DNA of 10,000 nucleotides, taken from Actinidia chinensis. Taxonomy: Eukaryota; Streptophyta; Magnoliopsida; Ericales; Actinidiaceae. A program made the translations under genes and the position numbers. The notes beneath the pieces are model-generated. The model did no database searches and was not told the origin of the DNA. It was given only the letters and a program-made list of their open reading frames with translations. Shown piece by piece: positions 1 through 7,980 of this stretch. Numbering within the stretch: the stretch's first letter is position 1; each line of letters begins with the position of its first letter. The stretch is taken from contig VIGQ01000333.1 of the NCBI GenBank assembly GCA_009663005.1, forward strand, positions 17,501 to 27,500, written 5' to 3'.

Positions 1-880
1 GTAAAAATGTAATGGTAACGAGAATTAATAATTTTGCTAATGAATAAAAATGACAACTGTTTTATTATAACTTTGCACAATGCATACAAAATATGGAGTT
101 TATTGTGTAAAAAAAAGGCGTAAAAATCATTACTCAATAAAAAAAATAAAATAAATATACTAATAAAATAAAATGAGTAATAAAAATGCTTAATTTATTA
201 GAGATTTTTTAAATTATTGTGTTTTGTTATTTTCACCATTTTATTTAAAAAGTGAATTATATTGATCACATTAACTATTTAATTGTATGATTTACACCCA
301 TTCTACTATTAATCCATGTGAAATAATGATAAAAATTGATCACATATTGTCCATATACTTTAATTATATGCCTTTATGTCCAAAATACTCTTATTTTTAC
401 TAAAAATAAGTCAACATGCTTATTAATAAGGGTTAAATTTATTCTCATAATGACTGCATAAGTCTGTATATAGAGTATTACTTATTTATCCATAAATAAT
501 ATATTTTGAATATAATGGCAATTTTAATTAAAGAACATGAAGAACTCGTGATCGATTTTCATCAATATTTCAATAGACAAGTAACCGGAATGAGTATATG
601 TGATAATAATTAAGGAGATGTCTACATTACAACAATGATTTAGAACCATTACACACGCCAAAACATTCGTTTTGGCATATTGTAAAGATTGTTGAATCAT
701 TATTGTAAATTTAAGCATTTTTCTATAATTCAATAGTTAAAGGGTGACTAATTTAATTTTTGTAGTTGAAACGGTGAAAGTTAACAAAAAAATAATTTTG
801 AAAATATTGAGAATTAAGCCAATAAAATCGAAACTTCGATATTCCATTCCATTATAAGCGAAAAAGATAGGACGAGAAGT
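1..880. other. AT-rich intergenic DNA, nothing recognised
   Basis: This stretch is dominated by A/T runs and short open frames in both directions. The longest is a 69-codon reverse-strand frame at 524-733. Its translation is rich in isoleucine, methionine and leucine, as expected from AT-rich noncoding DNA, and matches no family I know. I see no splice-site pattern, tRNA fold or transposon terminus that I could defend. Confidence 0.6.
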
Positions 881-1330
881 GATATAACTGTGATAATTTA
901 TAAATACTCGCTAACGACACCGCCCCCTGTGCTTGGTCAGTGCTACATTGTCCGTGCTGATGCATAATCCTTGTTTCGCTTAGTTTTCCTCCCCTTAAAT
1001 TTTTTAATAAGACTATGATGCTTCTTTATTATTTTGACAATATGTATATTCACTTTCTTATCCGTTACCCCAGGTCCCATGCCAATACTCCTCAATTTAT
1101 TCATTTTCTATTTTTTTCATTCTATTTAAATATTCTTCAATTCTTATGTCACTTTTTTTCTTGTTTTTATTTGACTGTCTCGTACCAAGTGACCACACAT
1201 TAGATGTGAGAGTAACTATGAGTGCGATCAGAGAGACAGCCATGAGCACAAATGAACTTTACAATATGTTTGTTCCCGACGGTAGTGGATTTTTACTCTC
1301 TTGAGGCTTTCTTCGTTTTTGTTGCAATCT
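881..1330. other. Moderate-GC intergenic stretch, no assigned gene
   Basis: Base composition becomes more balanced here than in the flanks. A TATAAATA box-like octamer lies at 899-906 on the plus strand, followed by a pyrimidine-rich stretch, which is the layout of a plant core promoter. The only plus-strand frame downstream (1015-1203, 62 codons) is rich in phenylalanine, leucine and tyrosine, as expected from T-rich DNA, and matches nothing I recognise. The TATA-like match could easily be chance in such AT-rich sequence, so no promoter is called. Confidence 0.4.
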
Positions 1331-1339
1331 CATTTTCTA

Positions 1340-1608
1340 ACAAAACTCCCATAGTCTCGTACGTAAGCCCTTCGTGTCGTGCGTTTATTGTGTCAGACTC
1401 GCATACACAATGATTTTCGGACTTCTACCATATAAGTGTTTTTCCCAGATTAATCCTCTCTAGGTTCCCTCGATATCAATTCGTTCTCCGTGTTATCTCG
1501 GACTTTATTCGTTCCGTACCTGTTTCTTTCCTTTGTTTTCCCGAGACAAAACTCTTGGTAGTTGTTTATCGTGGGCCTCTTGTACTTGCGTCCTTTCGTG
1601 TCATGCGT
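1340..1608 (-). repeat. Diverged direct repeat, two copies about 0.2 kb apart
   Basis: Two blocks recur in the same order and orientation. The nonamer acaaaactc occurs at 1340-1348 and 1546-1554. Further right in each copy a longer block occurs at 1367-1384 (gcccttcgtgtcgtgcgt) and at 1591-1608 (tcctttcgtgtcatgcgt). The spacing differs between copies (206 versus 224 bases), so indels have accumulated. T-rich sequence to the left of each nonamer is also loosely similar. Read on the reverse strand, both copies encode THDTKG followed downstream by EFC. This fits an old tandem duplication of about 0.2 kb. The family is unknown. Confidence 0.35.
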
Positions 1609-1650
1609 CTTCTCCCATACTTGCGTTTGCTCTAAGCACTCTGACTCGAA
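1450..1650 (-). other. Open frame without start codon, possible decayed coding fragment
   Basis: A reverse-strand frame runs 66 codons from just after a TAG at 1651-1653 to a TAA at 1450-1452. It contains no methionine. The translation is strongly hydrophilic, rich in K, R, E, D, N and T, unlike the hydrophobic translations of the AT-rich flanks. It contains segments such as KTHDTKGRKYKRPTINNY. It could be a remnant exon or transposon piece. Equally, the reverse strand here is simply purine-rich, and purine-rich DNA gives charged residues and few stops. I do not recognise a family and assign no function. The block THDTKG recurs in the diverged copy to its left, but in another frame relative to this one. 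Confidence 0.15.
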
Positions 1651-1679
1651 CTAGACAAATAAAGAAAATAACCAACATA

Positions 1680-2040
1680 CCCTTAATCCAAAATTTTAAA
1701 TAATATTTTTTATTTAGGGATATTTTTTTATTTTACTATTTTGATTAAAATTTTAATTTTTTTTTATTTCTCTTAACGAATAAGACTGAAATGTAAATTT
1801 TTTATTTAAGTTTAAAAATAATTTATAAAATTTATTTTTAAAAAAAATATTTTTTTACAAAAATAACTTATTTTTTTATACAAGAAAATTTGTTATATTT
1901 TTAAAATGTTCTCAATAAAATATATATTTCACCAAATTATTTTGTTTAATATTTTTTTTGATAAATATTTTTAAAAAATATTTTTTTTAGAAAAACGGTA
2001 TTGTTTTTATTAAAAAAATGATACAAAATTAATTTAATCA
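1680..2040. repeat. A/T low-complexity tract
   Basis: About 360 bases consist almost entirely of A and T, with runs of up to nine T and many TTTTTATTTT/AAAATTTA blocks. There is no gene, and the frames are shadows of the base composition. Such tracts often score as matrix-attachment or DNA-unwinding regions, but that is an inference from composition only. The tract ends sharply where the C-rich block begins. Confidence 0.5.
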
Positions 2041-2095
2041 CCCCCTTCCCCCACTTCTTACCCCCCTCCGGCCCCCCCCGCCCAGCCCCCAACCC
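2041..2095 (-). other. C-rich block, G-quadruplex motif on reverse strand
   Basis: The plus strand carries C runs of five or more at 2041-2045, 2048-2052, 2061-2066, 2072-2079 and 2086-2090, plus CCC at 2081-2083 and 2093-2095. On the reverse strand, positions 2095-2072 give four runs of at least three G separated by loops of one to two bases, which satisfies the canonical G3+N1-7 quadruplex rule. Further G runs follow at 2066-2041. The block lies directly beside an almost pure A/T tract. Folding is predicted from the motif only. Confidence 0.6.
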
Positions 2096-2131
2096 TCGCG
2101 CGCGCGTTGAGCTCCCCCTCGCGCGCGCGAC
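2092..2131. repeat. Direct repeat with alternating CG (Z-DNA-prone)
   Basis: The block CCCTCGCGCGCGCG occurs twice, near 2093-2106 and 2116-2129, with a period of about 23 bases and a short GTTGAGCTCC-type spacer. Each copy contains several consecutive alternating CG dinucleotides, the classic sequence for left-handed Z-DNA. Such dense CpG is striking in an AT-rich plant intergenic region, where methylated CpG normally decays. It may be recent, unmethylated, or part of a transposon body. Confidence 0.55.
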
Positions 2132-2176
2132 GGCGAGAGAGAAATTATTCAAATGTGTAAGGGCAAATTAATAATT

Positions 2177-2390
2177 TTACATATTAGTCCGACTTATGCC
2201 TAGTCCAGTGCCAACTCGTACCACCATCCCACCCGAAACAGGATAGTCCCATGTATGGGGGACTATTAGTCCGGTCGGATTATTTGTCCGTGTCATTTTT
2301 TTATAAACAAACACGGACTGGACTGACTCGTTGTCCAGTCCAAAACCTAGTCCGGTGAACAAACAGGGCCTAGGAGTCCCATGTATTAGT
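2177..2390. mobile_element. Hairpin-rich GTCC repeat cluster, possible MITE or DNA-transposon end
   Basis: The segment is packed with TAGTCC/GGACTA words in both orientations. Three inverted repeats can be read directly. One is at 2243-2266 (ATAGTCCCAT against ATGGGGGACTAT with one bulged G). One pairs 2286-2293 with 2311-2318 (GTCCGTGT/ACACGGAC). One pairs 2315-2323 with 2333-2341 (GGACTGGAC/GTCCAGTCC). The 12-mer AGTCCCATGTAT occurs at 2245-2256 and 2375-2386. The sequence at 2354-2370, read on the reverse strand, starts GGCCCTGTTTGTTCACC, which resembles the GGCC..TGTTTG termini common in plant hAT and PIF/Harbinger-type MITEs. I could not find the matching opposite terminus or a clear target-site duplication, so family and limits are uncertain. 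The adjoining C-rich block may belong to the same element. Confidence 0.35.
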
Positions 2391-2536
2391 GATTTTTTTT
2401 TTTCTCAATGAGAACTTAAAAAATCTAAAAAAATTACCAATAGTTTTTTGTTATTGATTTTACACAGTTTCTCTTTTTTTCTAATTTTTAATATTTTTAA
2501 AAAGGCCAGTTTTTTACTATTATCTGGCAGCAATAT
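2391..2536. other. AT-rich spacer, nothing recognised
   Basis: A/T-rich sequence with T runs lies between the hairpin cluster and the candidate solo LTR. No feature can be supported. Confidence 0.5.
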
Positions 2537-3013
2537 TGATGCGGAACGCAAATTACCTAATTATTTATTATTATATTTTTATTATTTTTAATAATTATTA
2601 TTTTTTTATTTTTAAGTTAATTAAAATAATTTTATTTTATTATAGTCGTTATTATATTAGGATTCGTATTCCTAATTTCGTCTTCTTTCGTTAGATTTAT
2701 GTACAGTATCAAAAACGATTTTAATTAATTATCAAAATATCAAAGTCCTGGTTTTAATAGAAATTAGAATAGGTAGGTAAGAGTTTTGAGATTAATAAAT
2801 ATAGATATAGTCTTACTTTTTTTTATAGCAGATTATATTATGATTAATGATTAATAGAAAAACGTTAAGTTTTTCTTTCATCTCATCATTGATTCTGATT
2901 AAACAAATTTCCCTCCTCCTGAAGCCCTTCTACAATTCTTAGTTCTAGTTTATTTATTTTTTGATATTGAGTGATCGTAGCTTTCACTTTATTATTGTCC
3001 TGCATCAAATTCA
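2537..3013 (+). mobile_element. Candidate decayed solo LTR (copia-like?)
   Basis: The segment starts TGATGC at 2537-2542 and carries the complementary GCATCA at 3002-3007. The longer inverted match is TTGATGCGGAAC against TTGATGCAGGAC, 10 of 12. Internally it has the order expected of an LTR read on the plus strand: AT-rich start, AGGATTCGTATTCCTAA at about 2660, a TATA-like stretch TAATAAATATAGATATA at 2793-2809, then a pyrimidine-rich downstream part at 2865-2960. If the end is set at CA 3012-3013, the bases immediately outside share ATAT (2533-2536 and 3014-3017). That is weak support in AT-rich DNA, and the alternative end at 3007 lacks it. No primer-binding site or polypurine tract adjoins it, which would fit a solo LTR. 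The assignment rests on layout, not on a recognised family. Confidence 0.35.
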
Positions 3014-3937
3014 ATATTCATTTATTCTTTCTCCTAATTTATTTATAATTAGTTTATTTTCAAACCAATTTTCAATTTTTTATTTATTATAATTGAGTTG
3101 GACAATTAAGTATGTGAGGCCAATAGGATTGAGTATGAGTCTCGCTAGAGAGCAAGTTCTAAATTTAGGGGCCTTAGAACGTTTTAGTAAACGTTTTTTA
3201 CTATACTAATTTGATTATATTTTTTTTAGAAATATTTTGTGTAAAATCTTTTTACTATTTTGATTATAATTAATAGTTTTTTAAATTTTCTCTTCACACA
3301 GATGAGTACCTTATAAATTATATATAAACAATTACATTTTTTTAAAAATAGGATATAGAGAAGAGGGGGAGAGAGGCATACTTGAATATCCGTATCGGCT
3401 TTGGTAGTTATGTATCGATTTTGGTCCAACTCGGTATGTATCATGTTGATACCAATTTTTTTCCGGCTCAAATAGCGGTCATACTGTCAATACTGTGGAT
3501 GCCAAGATCATATAAAAAAATATTAAAATATTACACTTTTTCACATCTTGCCCTTTACACATTAATGTCACATTGCACATCTTCAATTTAAAATGGTAAC
3601 AATCAAAATCTTATACTTGTGAGTCAAATGTGAATGATAATTTTTTTTAAAAAACCAGCAATGTTAAAAGGTGACAAAAACTTCCATTCATAAGGGTATT
3701 AGTTTTCATTTTAACAGTTTATTTTCCAATCTTTTCACCAGTTGAAAAAGTAAAATTTTTGTTTCTTCTCTTTACTCCCTTAGGGGGTCACCAAATAACC
3801 TCGCAACCCACTCTCTACACCTCCCATAACTTTTCACTTACTTAGGATTATGATTGTTATTTTGAATTTTCTTTTTTTGATATTTAGATATTTTCGATAA
3901 TAGTTTTATATTATGCTAAATTGTTTGTTTGGTGAGT

Positions 3938-3941
<4 letters not shown>
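3014..3941. other. AT-rich intergenic DNA, nothing assigned
   Basis: This stretch is mostly A/T-rich. A short more balanced island at about 3370-3510 gives overlapping open frames on both strands (reverse 3226-3471, forward 3382-3591), and neither translation resembles a known protein. The island has TATCCGTATCGG- and GTATCGATTTTGG-type words that may be a remnant of an older repeat. A perfect 10-base palindrome CTAAATTTAG lies at 3159-3168. No RNA gene or transposon terminus could be defended. Confidence 0.5.

Positions 3942-3970
<29 letters not shown>
3942..3970. repeat. (AT)n microsatellite, 14.5 units
   Basis: Perfect alternation of A and T runs for 29 bases without interruption, bounded by AA on both sides. 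It is likely to vary in length between individuals and can extrude a cruciform. No functional role is implied. Confidence 0.9.
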
Positions 3971-3975
<5 letters not shown>

Positions 3976-5370
3976 ATTTATAGTGATCAATTCAAATAAT
4001 TATCAAGTATTTAACGTACAATTGGTACTAATAAACATGTACCACAAGAAAATCGTACTTAGCCTTTACGGTATTCATAACAAGAAAGAGAGAAGACTGT
4101 AATAACAAGCGTACAATCACGATACTAACATATTATTTTTAACGAGCACCGGTGTACCCAAAAATAATTATGTCCAAAAAATGAATGATGAATAGCTTTC
4201 CCAAAAAAATTTAGTTACTGAAAGCTTGTTTTGTTTAATCAAGCTATTTTACTTTTTTTTTAGAAATCAAATAATTCAAAAGAAAATTAGGTTATTTTGG
4301 CCATTATAAAAACTGTCATTCTATTTTAAATTAAATGACCTCTTTGGCCAAATAGTTAGAGTTTTAAAGTGGCATTTGCACCTTGACACTTATTGGAATA
4401 GAAAATGATTCAAGAGTACCATTACACGCTCGACTATTTGTCAAGTGATGACCGACACAATTAAAACTGAAGATGTAAATTAAAAAAAAATTGTTAAAAA
4501 AATATAATATTTAAAGCGTTTTATTAGGAGTACTTAAAAATAAACTATTTAAATTATTTTTTTTGAAAAAAGAACTTATGATAAAAAAATAACATTGATA
4601 CTTATACATAAAATGATATTTGCGAAAAAAAGAATATTTATTTATCTTAAGGTATAAGAAAAAAATTGAAAGCCCTAAATTAAATGGAAAGCTTGTTATT
4701 TGTGCAAAAAAAAAAAAGTTATAAAAAACAGAATCTTGACAATAATTTCAAAAGTAAATGAGATTATTATTATTATTTCTAAAACTATAAAGGAAGGCAT
4801 CTGTATTATTACAGTTCCCACAATTATTGGTAGATTGAGATTATTTTAATTGTGGCCGGATTAAAACTTAAATATTTAATTTGTTACAATTAAAATTATA
4901 GAGTTTAATTTTCTAGCAACGTCAATTCCAGAGTTTTTTTTGTAATCTCCTTTTTTATGATACAACTTCTATGCCGTCTAAGTGTTTTGAGCATTATTTT
5001 AGACCAATTTTAATAATCTAAAACGTTCATATTATAAATTATGTTTTGAAGATCAATACTTTAAGAAATTATGTTGATCGGATATAAATTAATATATATT
5101 CAGTATTATTTTATAAATTAAATGAGTGTGATTACATGATTACTCATCCATATTGATTAAAATTATTTTGATACGACTATTAATGTATATTCGATTAAAT
5201 GTGATTTTTTTATAAAATAAACTCCAATGAGATCATAATATGAACGAGTTAGATCATTAAACTAAAAACTCAAAATACTTTTAAAAAAAAGTCGTATTCC
5301 TTTTTTTTAAGGCTCTCATTGGCCAAATCATGATAAACTCATCAACCTAATTCCTTATTAACACATTAAC
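3971..5370. other. AT-rich intergenic DNA, nothing assigned
   Basis: About 1.4 kb of A/T-rich sequence without a supported gene. The only structure seen is a loose inverted repeat around TTTTGGCCA (near 4297-4305) and TTTGGCCAAATA (near 4343-4354), with GTCATT/AATGAC nested inside it, which could be the eroded ends of a small foldback element. Poly-A and poly-T runs are frequent and the short frames in all six phases look like noise. Confidence 0.5.
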
Positions 5371-5465
5371 AACCTGTTTGGCATCCGGAGATGGTTCCGG
5401 ATTTGGCCAATCTCCAGGATTTGTTCTCCCGTGATGCTCCTTCTCCCGGGTTTGGCGAGTATTTT
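5371..5465 (+). mobile_element. DNA-transposon-like end fragment, interrupted by the LTR
   Basis: The AT-rich background ends near 5371, where CCTGTTTGGCATCCGG begins a stretch of clearly higher GC. The words TTTGGC recur three times, and TCCGGA occurs twice (5384-5389 and 5396-5401). CTGTTTGGCAT-type sequence is common at the ends of plant MITEs and hAT-like elements. The stretch stops exactly at the LTR edge at 5466, which would fit insertion of the retrotransposon into an older element; the other half would then lie beyond the right end of this window. The family is not identified. Confidence 0.25.
5461..5465. repeat. Predicted target-site duplication copy (ATTTT)
   Basis: Ty3/gypsy integration normally duplicates 4-6 bases, usually 5. 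The five bases immediately outside the LTR end at 5466 are ATTTT. The matching copy should lie next to the 5' LTR beyond position 10000, so this is a prediction that the window cannot confirm. Confidence 0.3.
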
Positions 5466-6959
5466 TGTCACGCCCCGGTCAAACAAGACCCGGCCACGTA
5501 AGCAAACAACTCAAAATGAAGAAAAAGTCAGCTGAAATAAAACTACAACATCCTGTCATAATATCAGATTACAATTAAATTCCTTCCATGGGAAATTGCT
5601 ATCCATGAGCGATCAAATACAAACTAACTATATGATTCGTACATGCGACAATGGCCCACACGAGCCAAAATAATATGACAATTCTCAAAAACATATAGTC
5701 ACAAGTTCATTAAACCAAAATAAACAACCGGCAACCATATGCCTCAAGACTCGGGGTAGACCTCGTACCTGAAAATTTATTGTATAGTAAAGTGAGTTCC
5801 TTGAACGGATTTACTTAATGGTTTTGATGCCCTCAAGCAAAAATCATAAACATATGTATATGATACAAAACATAAAGTAATAAGATGTGCTTTATTAGTA
5901 TCAAAATTTCTTCATTTTTGATTCATAATTTCTCCAATCAATAGTTTCATAAGAAATTTTTCAAAATTCTATCAAAATTCTTTATTAAATCTTCCGAATG
6001 ACACAACCAGGCAGTACACAAACCGGCCCTCATTATGCCCAAAGTATGAGACAATATCCGGCCAACTTCCGGTTACTCATCGAGGGCTTTTTGGCGTCCC
6101 CCTCACGCGCGGGTTTTTGGTCTCTCACCGTGGACTTATTCAAGCCATGCTTATTCCGGGTACACTAATGTGATTCAAAAATCCCGTACTACCTAGCGTG
6201 TCATCCTAAGATAAGTTCCAAGTTTCAAACTTCATAGTTCATCATCCAATTCTAAATTTTATTCATTTCAACTTTTCATTTCCCAAACAAAGTTCCATTA
6301 TACATGTAGAGTTACTAATACCAATAATTTCAACACAACCAACAAAATATGGCCAAGATACCCAAATCATCAAGGATAAGTATTTTTGAAAAAAGACATA
6401 TCAATGTAGCTATCAATCAATTTATTCCACAAACATTTATGAGCAATAATAAAATCATCAATCTAAATTTAAGCACAATAGTTAAATTAAAATCTTGTTT
6501 AACATCTCTAACTATAAATCTTCTAATAAAAGAAATTATGCTCATAAAAAAAATAAAATCTCCATGCTAGGGTTGGTACTCACTAAATACTTTCAATAAG
6601 CCAAGTTTAAGCTATCAACAACATCCAAGATTAAAACCCACAAACTAAACCCCCTTTACCTCAAATCATGGAAGAAAAACTTCAAAAAAATGGTTGAGAA
6701 GATGGTATGGCCGAAAATCCACTTGCTCCGATTTTGCATTTTTTTGGCCTCAATTGCGTTAGCTCTCGTTGGTAGGTGATAACTTCCAAAGGGAAGAAAC
6801 TATTATCTAATATCACTCAACTCACTCAAAATTAGCTTCAAATTGAAAACCACTTTTTTTCCTTTGAAACAGGGGAGTCCACGAGAACAAGAGAACACGA
6901 AGACCAAGGCAAAAGAAAGACAAAACGAAAAACGTGGAAGGGGAAGGGTGGGGTCTCGG

Positions 6960-6995
6960 TTCAAAGTGAGGAGAAGAGAAAAAATGTATATACAT
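6960..6995 (-). promoter_or_regulatory. Probable LTR core promoter (TATA plus Y patch)
   Basis: On the reverse strand the palindrome ATGTATATACAT (6995-6984) contains TATATACA. It is followed at 6983-6964 by a pyrimidine-rich stretch of T and C runs, like the Y patch of plant core promoters. This arrangement places initiation around 6955-6965 and would define the start of R. It is inferred from layout only. Other TATA-like runs exist at 7223-7255, nearer the LTR start. Confidence 0.4.
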
Positions 6996-7264
6996 AATAA
7001 ATGCCTCCCTTTTCTCTAAAGCCTTGTTTGGCCTCTAAAAAAAAATATAACTAGTTATGGTCAGATGTTTAGGCCACTTCTAACTCATCCCACTTGCAAA
7101 CTATCATAGCCCAAAAAAATTTATCAAACCAAATAAAATACACTTAGGCCCCAAACACCCCATAAGTGACCCAATTAAATTAAAAATAAGCCCCAATTAT
7201 ACCTAAACCAATAACGGTGCACTTATATATATAGACCATATATATAATAATATACGTGGAATGA

Positions 7265-7272
7265 TGACGTCA
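7265..7272. promoter_or_regulatory. TGACGTCA palindrome in U3 (bZIP/CRE-type site)
   Basis: A perfect TGACGTCA octamer lies about 52 bases inside the LTR start. This is the consensus for TGA/CREB-type bZIP factors and can mediate stress-responsive transcription in plant promoters. The extended context TGATGACGTCATAA is partly symmetric. A role in driving the element is inference; an 8-base match can occur by chance. Confidence 0.35.
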
Positions 7273-7325
7273 TAACAGTGTCCTAATCTCTACTTTATAA
7301 AAAGCAACATTTTGAAACCTTACAA

Positions 7326-7339
7326 CCTCCACCCAATTT
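7326..7339 (-). other. Polypurine tract (plus-strand primer site) before the 3' LTR
   Basis: On the reverse strand the sequence AAATTGGGTGGAGG directly precedes the TGTAAGG start of the LTR, separated by one T. LTR retrotransposons prime plus-strand DNA synthesis from such a tract. It follows AATTTCGTGGATGAAATTTC, a stretch typical of the end of pol in Tekay/Del-like elements. Two T interruptions suggest decay. Its position is the main reason for placing the LTR start at 7324 rather than at another TG at 7277. Confidence 0.65.
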
Positions 7340-7394
7340 AAAGAAATTTCATCCACGAAATTAGATAAAACATGTACCAGTTGGGTTAAAACGA

Positions 7395-7540
7395 TCTGGA
7401 TCATTCGCACGAACTTCAGACTCGGGCTCCCACGTAGCCTCTCCATGCCATGGTGAAGCCATAGAATTTCACCAATGGATGTCTTTCCTCTAAGAACATG
7501 GTTCCCGGGTATCCAATACACGAATCGGTTCGCTCCTCAT
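7395..7540 (-). pseudogene. Chromodomain at integrase C-terminus (frameshifted)
   Basis: The reverse strand reads HVLRGKTSIGEILWLHHGMER within a frame at 7270-7521, matching the R.LR.K.IP.VK.LW..H...EATWE chromodomain of plant chromoviruses. The WEPE box that ends it is present at 7421-7432 but in a neighbouring frame, one base out. Such a domain is thought to steer integration towards particular chromatin marks. Its presence is the main reason for naming the element a chromovirus rather than another gypsy lineage. The following VDEISLNWVEVV stretch is the degraded end of pol, running into the polypurine tract. Confidence 0.8.
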
Positions 7541-7559
7541 AGTGACGTACGTTGATAAC

Positions 7560-7980
7560 AGATCTTCCCAATCCAAACGTGTGAAGGATCGGTGGTCATA
7601 CTTTCGAAACATCGAAACATGAAAACAAATTATGTACCTTCGCTAACAGCGGGGGGGTGCAAAGCAAGCGATAGCCACAGCGCAACACGGTCAAGAATCT
7701 CAACTGGACCAAAAACCTTGGTGATAGCTTGCCGCCTATGCCCAAAACGCATTATACCCCTCTTAGGTGAAAACCCTTCAAGAACACATGATCTCCCACG
7801 GTGAATTCCAAGTGACGTTTCCTCCGGTCGGCGTTAGTTCTTTTGACGACTCTGGGTGTAAGGTAAACGATCCTAATCAAAATACTTTTCGGTGTTATCA
7901 CAAACCAATCTGCTTTGATAATGTGCCTCCCCGACGGTCAGTCCAACATACAGGTGACCTACATGGTCTCCAAAAGCCTC
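7560..7980 (-). pseudogene. Integrase C-terminal region (GPY-like), decayed
   Basis: The reverse strand reads LEFTVGDHVFLKG at about 7772-7812, then KRGIMRFG, and GPVEILDRV at 7684-7710. These correspond to the VGD.V.LK...RFG....P...GPFEILERVG module found after the catalytic core in gypsy integrases, which contributes to DNA binding. A following run, LALHPPAVSEG, corresponds to the LALPP.L..VHNVFHVS segment but changes frame. Further down, DPSHV and LDWED-type sequence appear in yet another frame at about 7560-7600. Confidence 0.75.

Larger units (their letters stand above)
5466..7324 (-). mobile_element. 3' LTR of Ty3/gypsy chromovirus, about 1.86 kb
   Basis: On the reverse strand the LTR begins TGTAAGGTTTC at 7324, immediately after a purine-rich tract, and ends GGGGCGTGACA at 5466. 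It is thus bounded by TG...CA with a short inverted repeat (TGT/ACA). The start resembles the TGTAA.ACCCC opening usual in plant Tekay/Del-like elements, with Cs replaced by Ts as expected from deamination of methylated cytosine. U3 would be about 365 bases. A TATA-like palindrome at 6984-6995 followed by a pyrimidine patch suggests transcription starts near 6960. R plus U5 would fill the remaining roughly 1.5 kb. A length near 1.9 kb is within the range of long-LTR plant chromoviruses. The 222-base plus-strand open frame at 6349-6570 inside it is regarded as chance. The second LTR is not in the window, so the age cannot be estimated. Confidence 0.75.

Noticed and set aside
1946..2152. Reverse-strand 68-codon frame with an Arg/Gly/Ala-rich start
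   Set aside because: The residues come directly from translating the C-rich and CG-alternating block and then the A/T tract. Simple sequence explains it.
2177..2362. Reverse-strand 61-codon frame over the hairpin cluster
   Set aside because: It is produced by repeated GGACTA/GTCC words and ends in the same repeats; it has no resemblance to a protein family.
3226..3591. Opposing 81- and 69-codon frames in a more balanced island
   Set aside because: Neither translation shows a domain. Two overlapping frames on opposite strands point to a chance lack of stops in a short less AT-rich patch.
6349..6570. 73-codon plus-strand frame within the LTR
   Set aside because: It lies in A-rich LTR sequence. 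Lysine, isoleucine and asparagine dominate as expected from composition, there is no known motif, and the element is transcribed from the other strand.
7265..7277. Alternative LTR start TGTTATGACG at 7277
   Set aside because: It is a TG compatible with an LTR end, but the bases before it are not a convincing polypurine tract. The TGTAAGG at 7324 directly follows a purine-rich tract and the typical end of pol, and fits better.
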